Below, one piece after another: positions 30,350-30,428 of a DNA stretch of 30,428 nucleotides. The notes below the pieces were generated by a model that did no database searches, had not been told where the DNA came from, and worked only from the letters and a program-made list of their open reading frames with translations. Source of the stretch: Bacteroides sp. CAG:443 (GTDB taxonomy: Bacteria > Bacteroidota > Bacteroidia > Bacteroidales > Bacteroidaceae); NCBI GenBank assembly GCA_000432735.1, contig FR887836.1, forward strand, positions 1 through 30,428, written 5' to 3'. Positions within the stretch are counted from its first letter, which is position 1. Each line of letters starts with the position of its first letter. Both the position numbers and the translations under genes were made by a program.

Positions 30350-30428
30350 AAGTGAAAAATTAAAATATGAAATTATAGATCTAAGATTAGATAGTTTAAA
30401 TATATAATTCTTTATATATATTGTTTTT

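Noticed and set aside
1..30428. CRISPR arrays, insertion sequences, integrases, rRNA
   Set aside because: No spaced repeat array, transposase, recombinase or rRNA sequence was seen. The tRNA-Asp gene shows no repeated 3' end or integrase nearby that would mark an integrated element.

Overview
The window looks like a chromosomal segment of a gut Bacteroidales species, Bacteroides or Phocaeicola. The grounds are Bacteroidetes-type promoters (TAnnTTTG -7 boxes, several with a TTTG/TTG element 19-20 bp upstream), few Shine-Dalgarno sequences, and families typical of the phylum: DUF4294, DUF3244, BtuG-like surface propellers, a TPR-transmembrane-HTH regulator and an RND pump fused to an outer-membrane factor. 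Species cannot be fixed from the sequence alone.

Layout. 1-1090 has no convincing gene but holds repeats. 1092-6739 carries housekeeping genes: nadA (-), a SpoU/TrmH RNA methyltransferase (+), a DUF4294 exported protein (-), a helix-hairpin-helix protein with a probable outer-membrane barrel (+), and a radical SAM enzyme (+). 7014-10948 carries a SulP anion transporter (-), rubrerythrin (+) and enolase (+), followed by tRNA-Asp at 11315-11388. 11782-18862 is a + strand operon: heavy-metal RND pump fused to a TolC-like domain, a lipoprotein adaptor, a LytS-type sensor kinase and a LytTR response regulator. Convergent to it is a five-gene - strand operon (25950 to 18949) behind a cobalamin riboswitch: a BtuB-type TonB-dependent receptor, a BtuG-like lipoprotein, a further lipoprotein, and two more propeller lipoproteins. 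Then come a flavin reductase-like protein (+), a transmembrane TPR/HTH regulator (-), and divergent from it an AT-rich pair: a secreted DUF3244 protein and a lipoprotein with a Gly/Ala-rich hydrophobic segment.

How the parts work together. Two loci show regulation that can be read from the DNA. The metal-efflux operon has two direct repeats matching the known LytTR consensus, 21 bp apart just upstream of its promoter, so the operon's own response regulator probably controls it. Rubrerythrin has a perfect 7-1-7 palindrome close to the PerR box over its -33 region. The cobalamin operon is headed by an aptamer that starts at the predicted transcription start.

The most unusual signals are in non-coding DNA. 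The palindrome TTTGTACAAA recurs at exact 21-bp spacing in two places, and in a third where the outer copy is cut by the window edge. A 144-bp terminator/promoter/short-RNA module is present twice without gaps, downstream of nadA and of the SulP gene. The least explained protein system is the regulator/DUF3244/lipoprotein locus at the right end, which may continue beyond the window.
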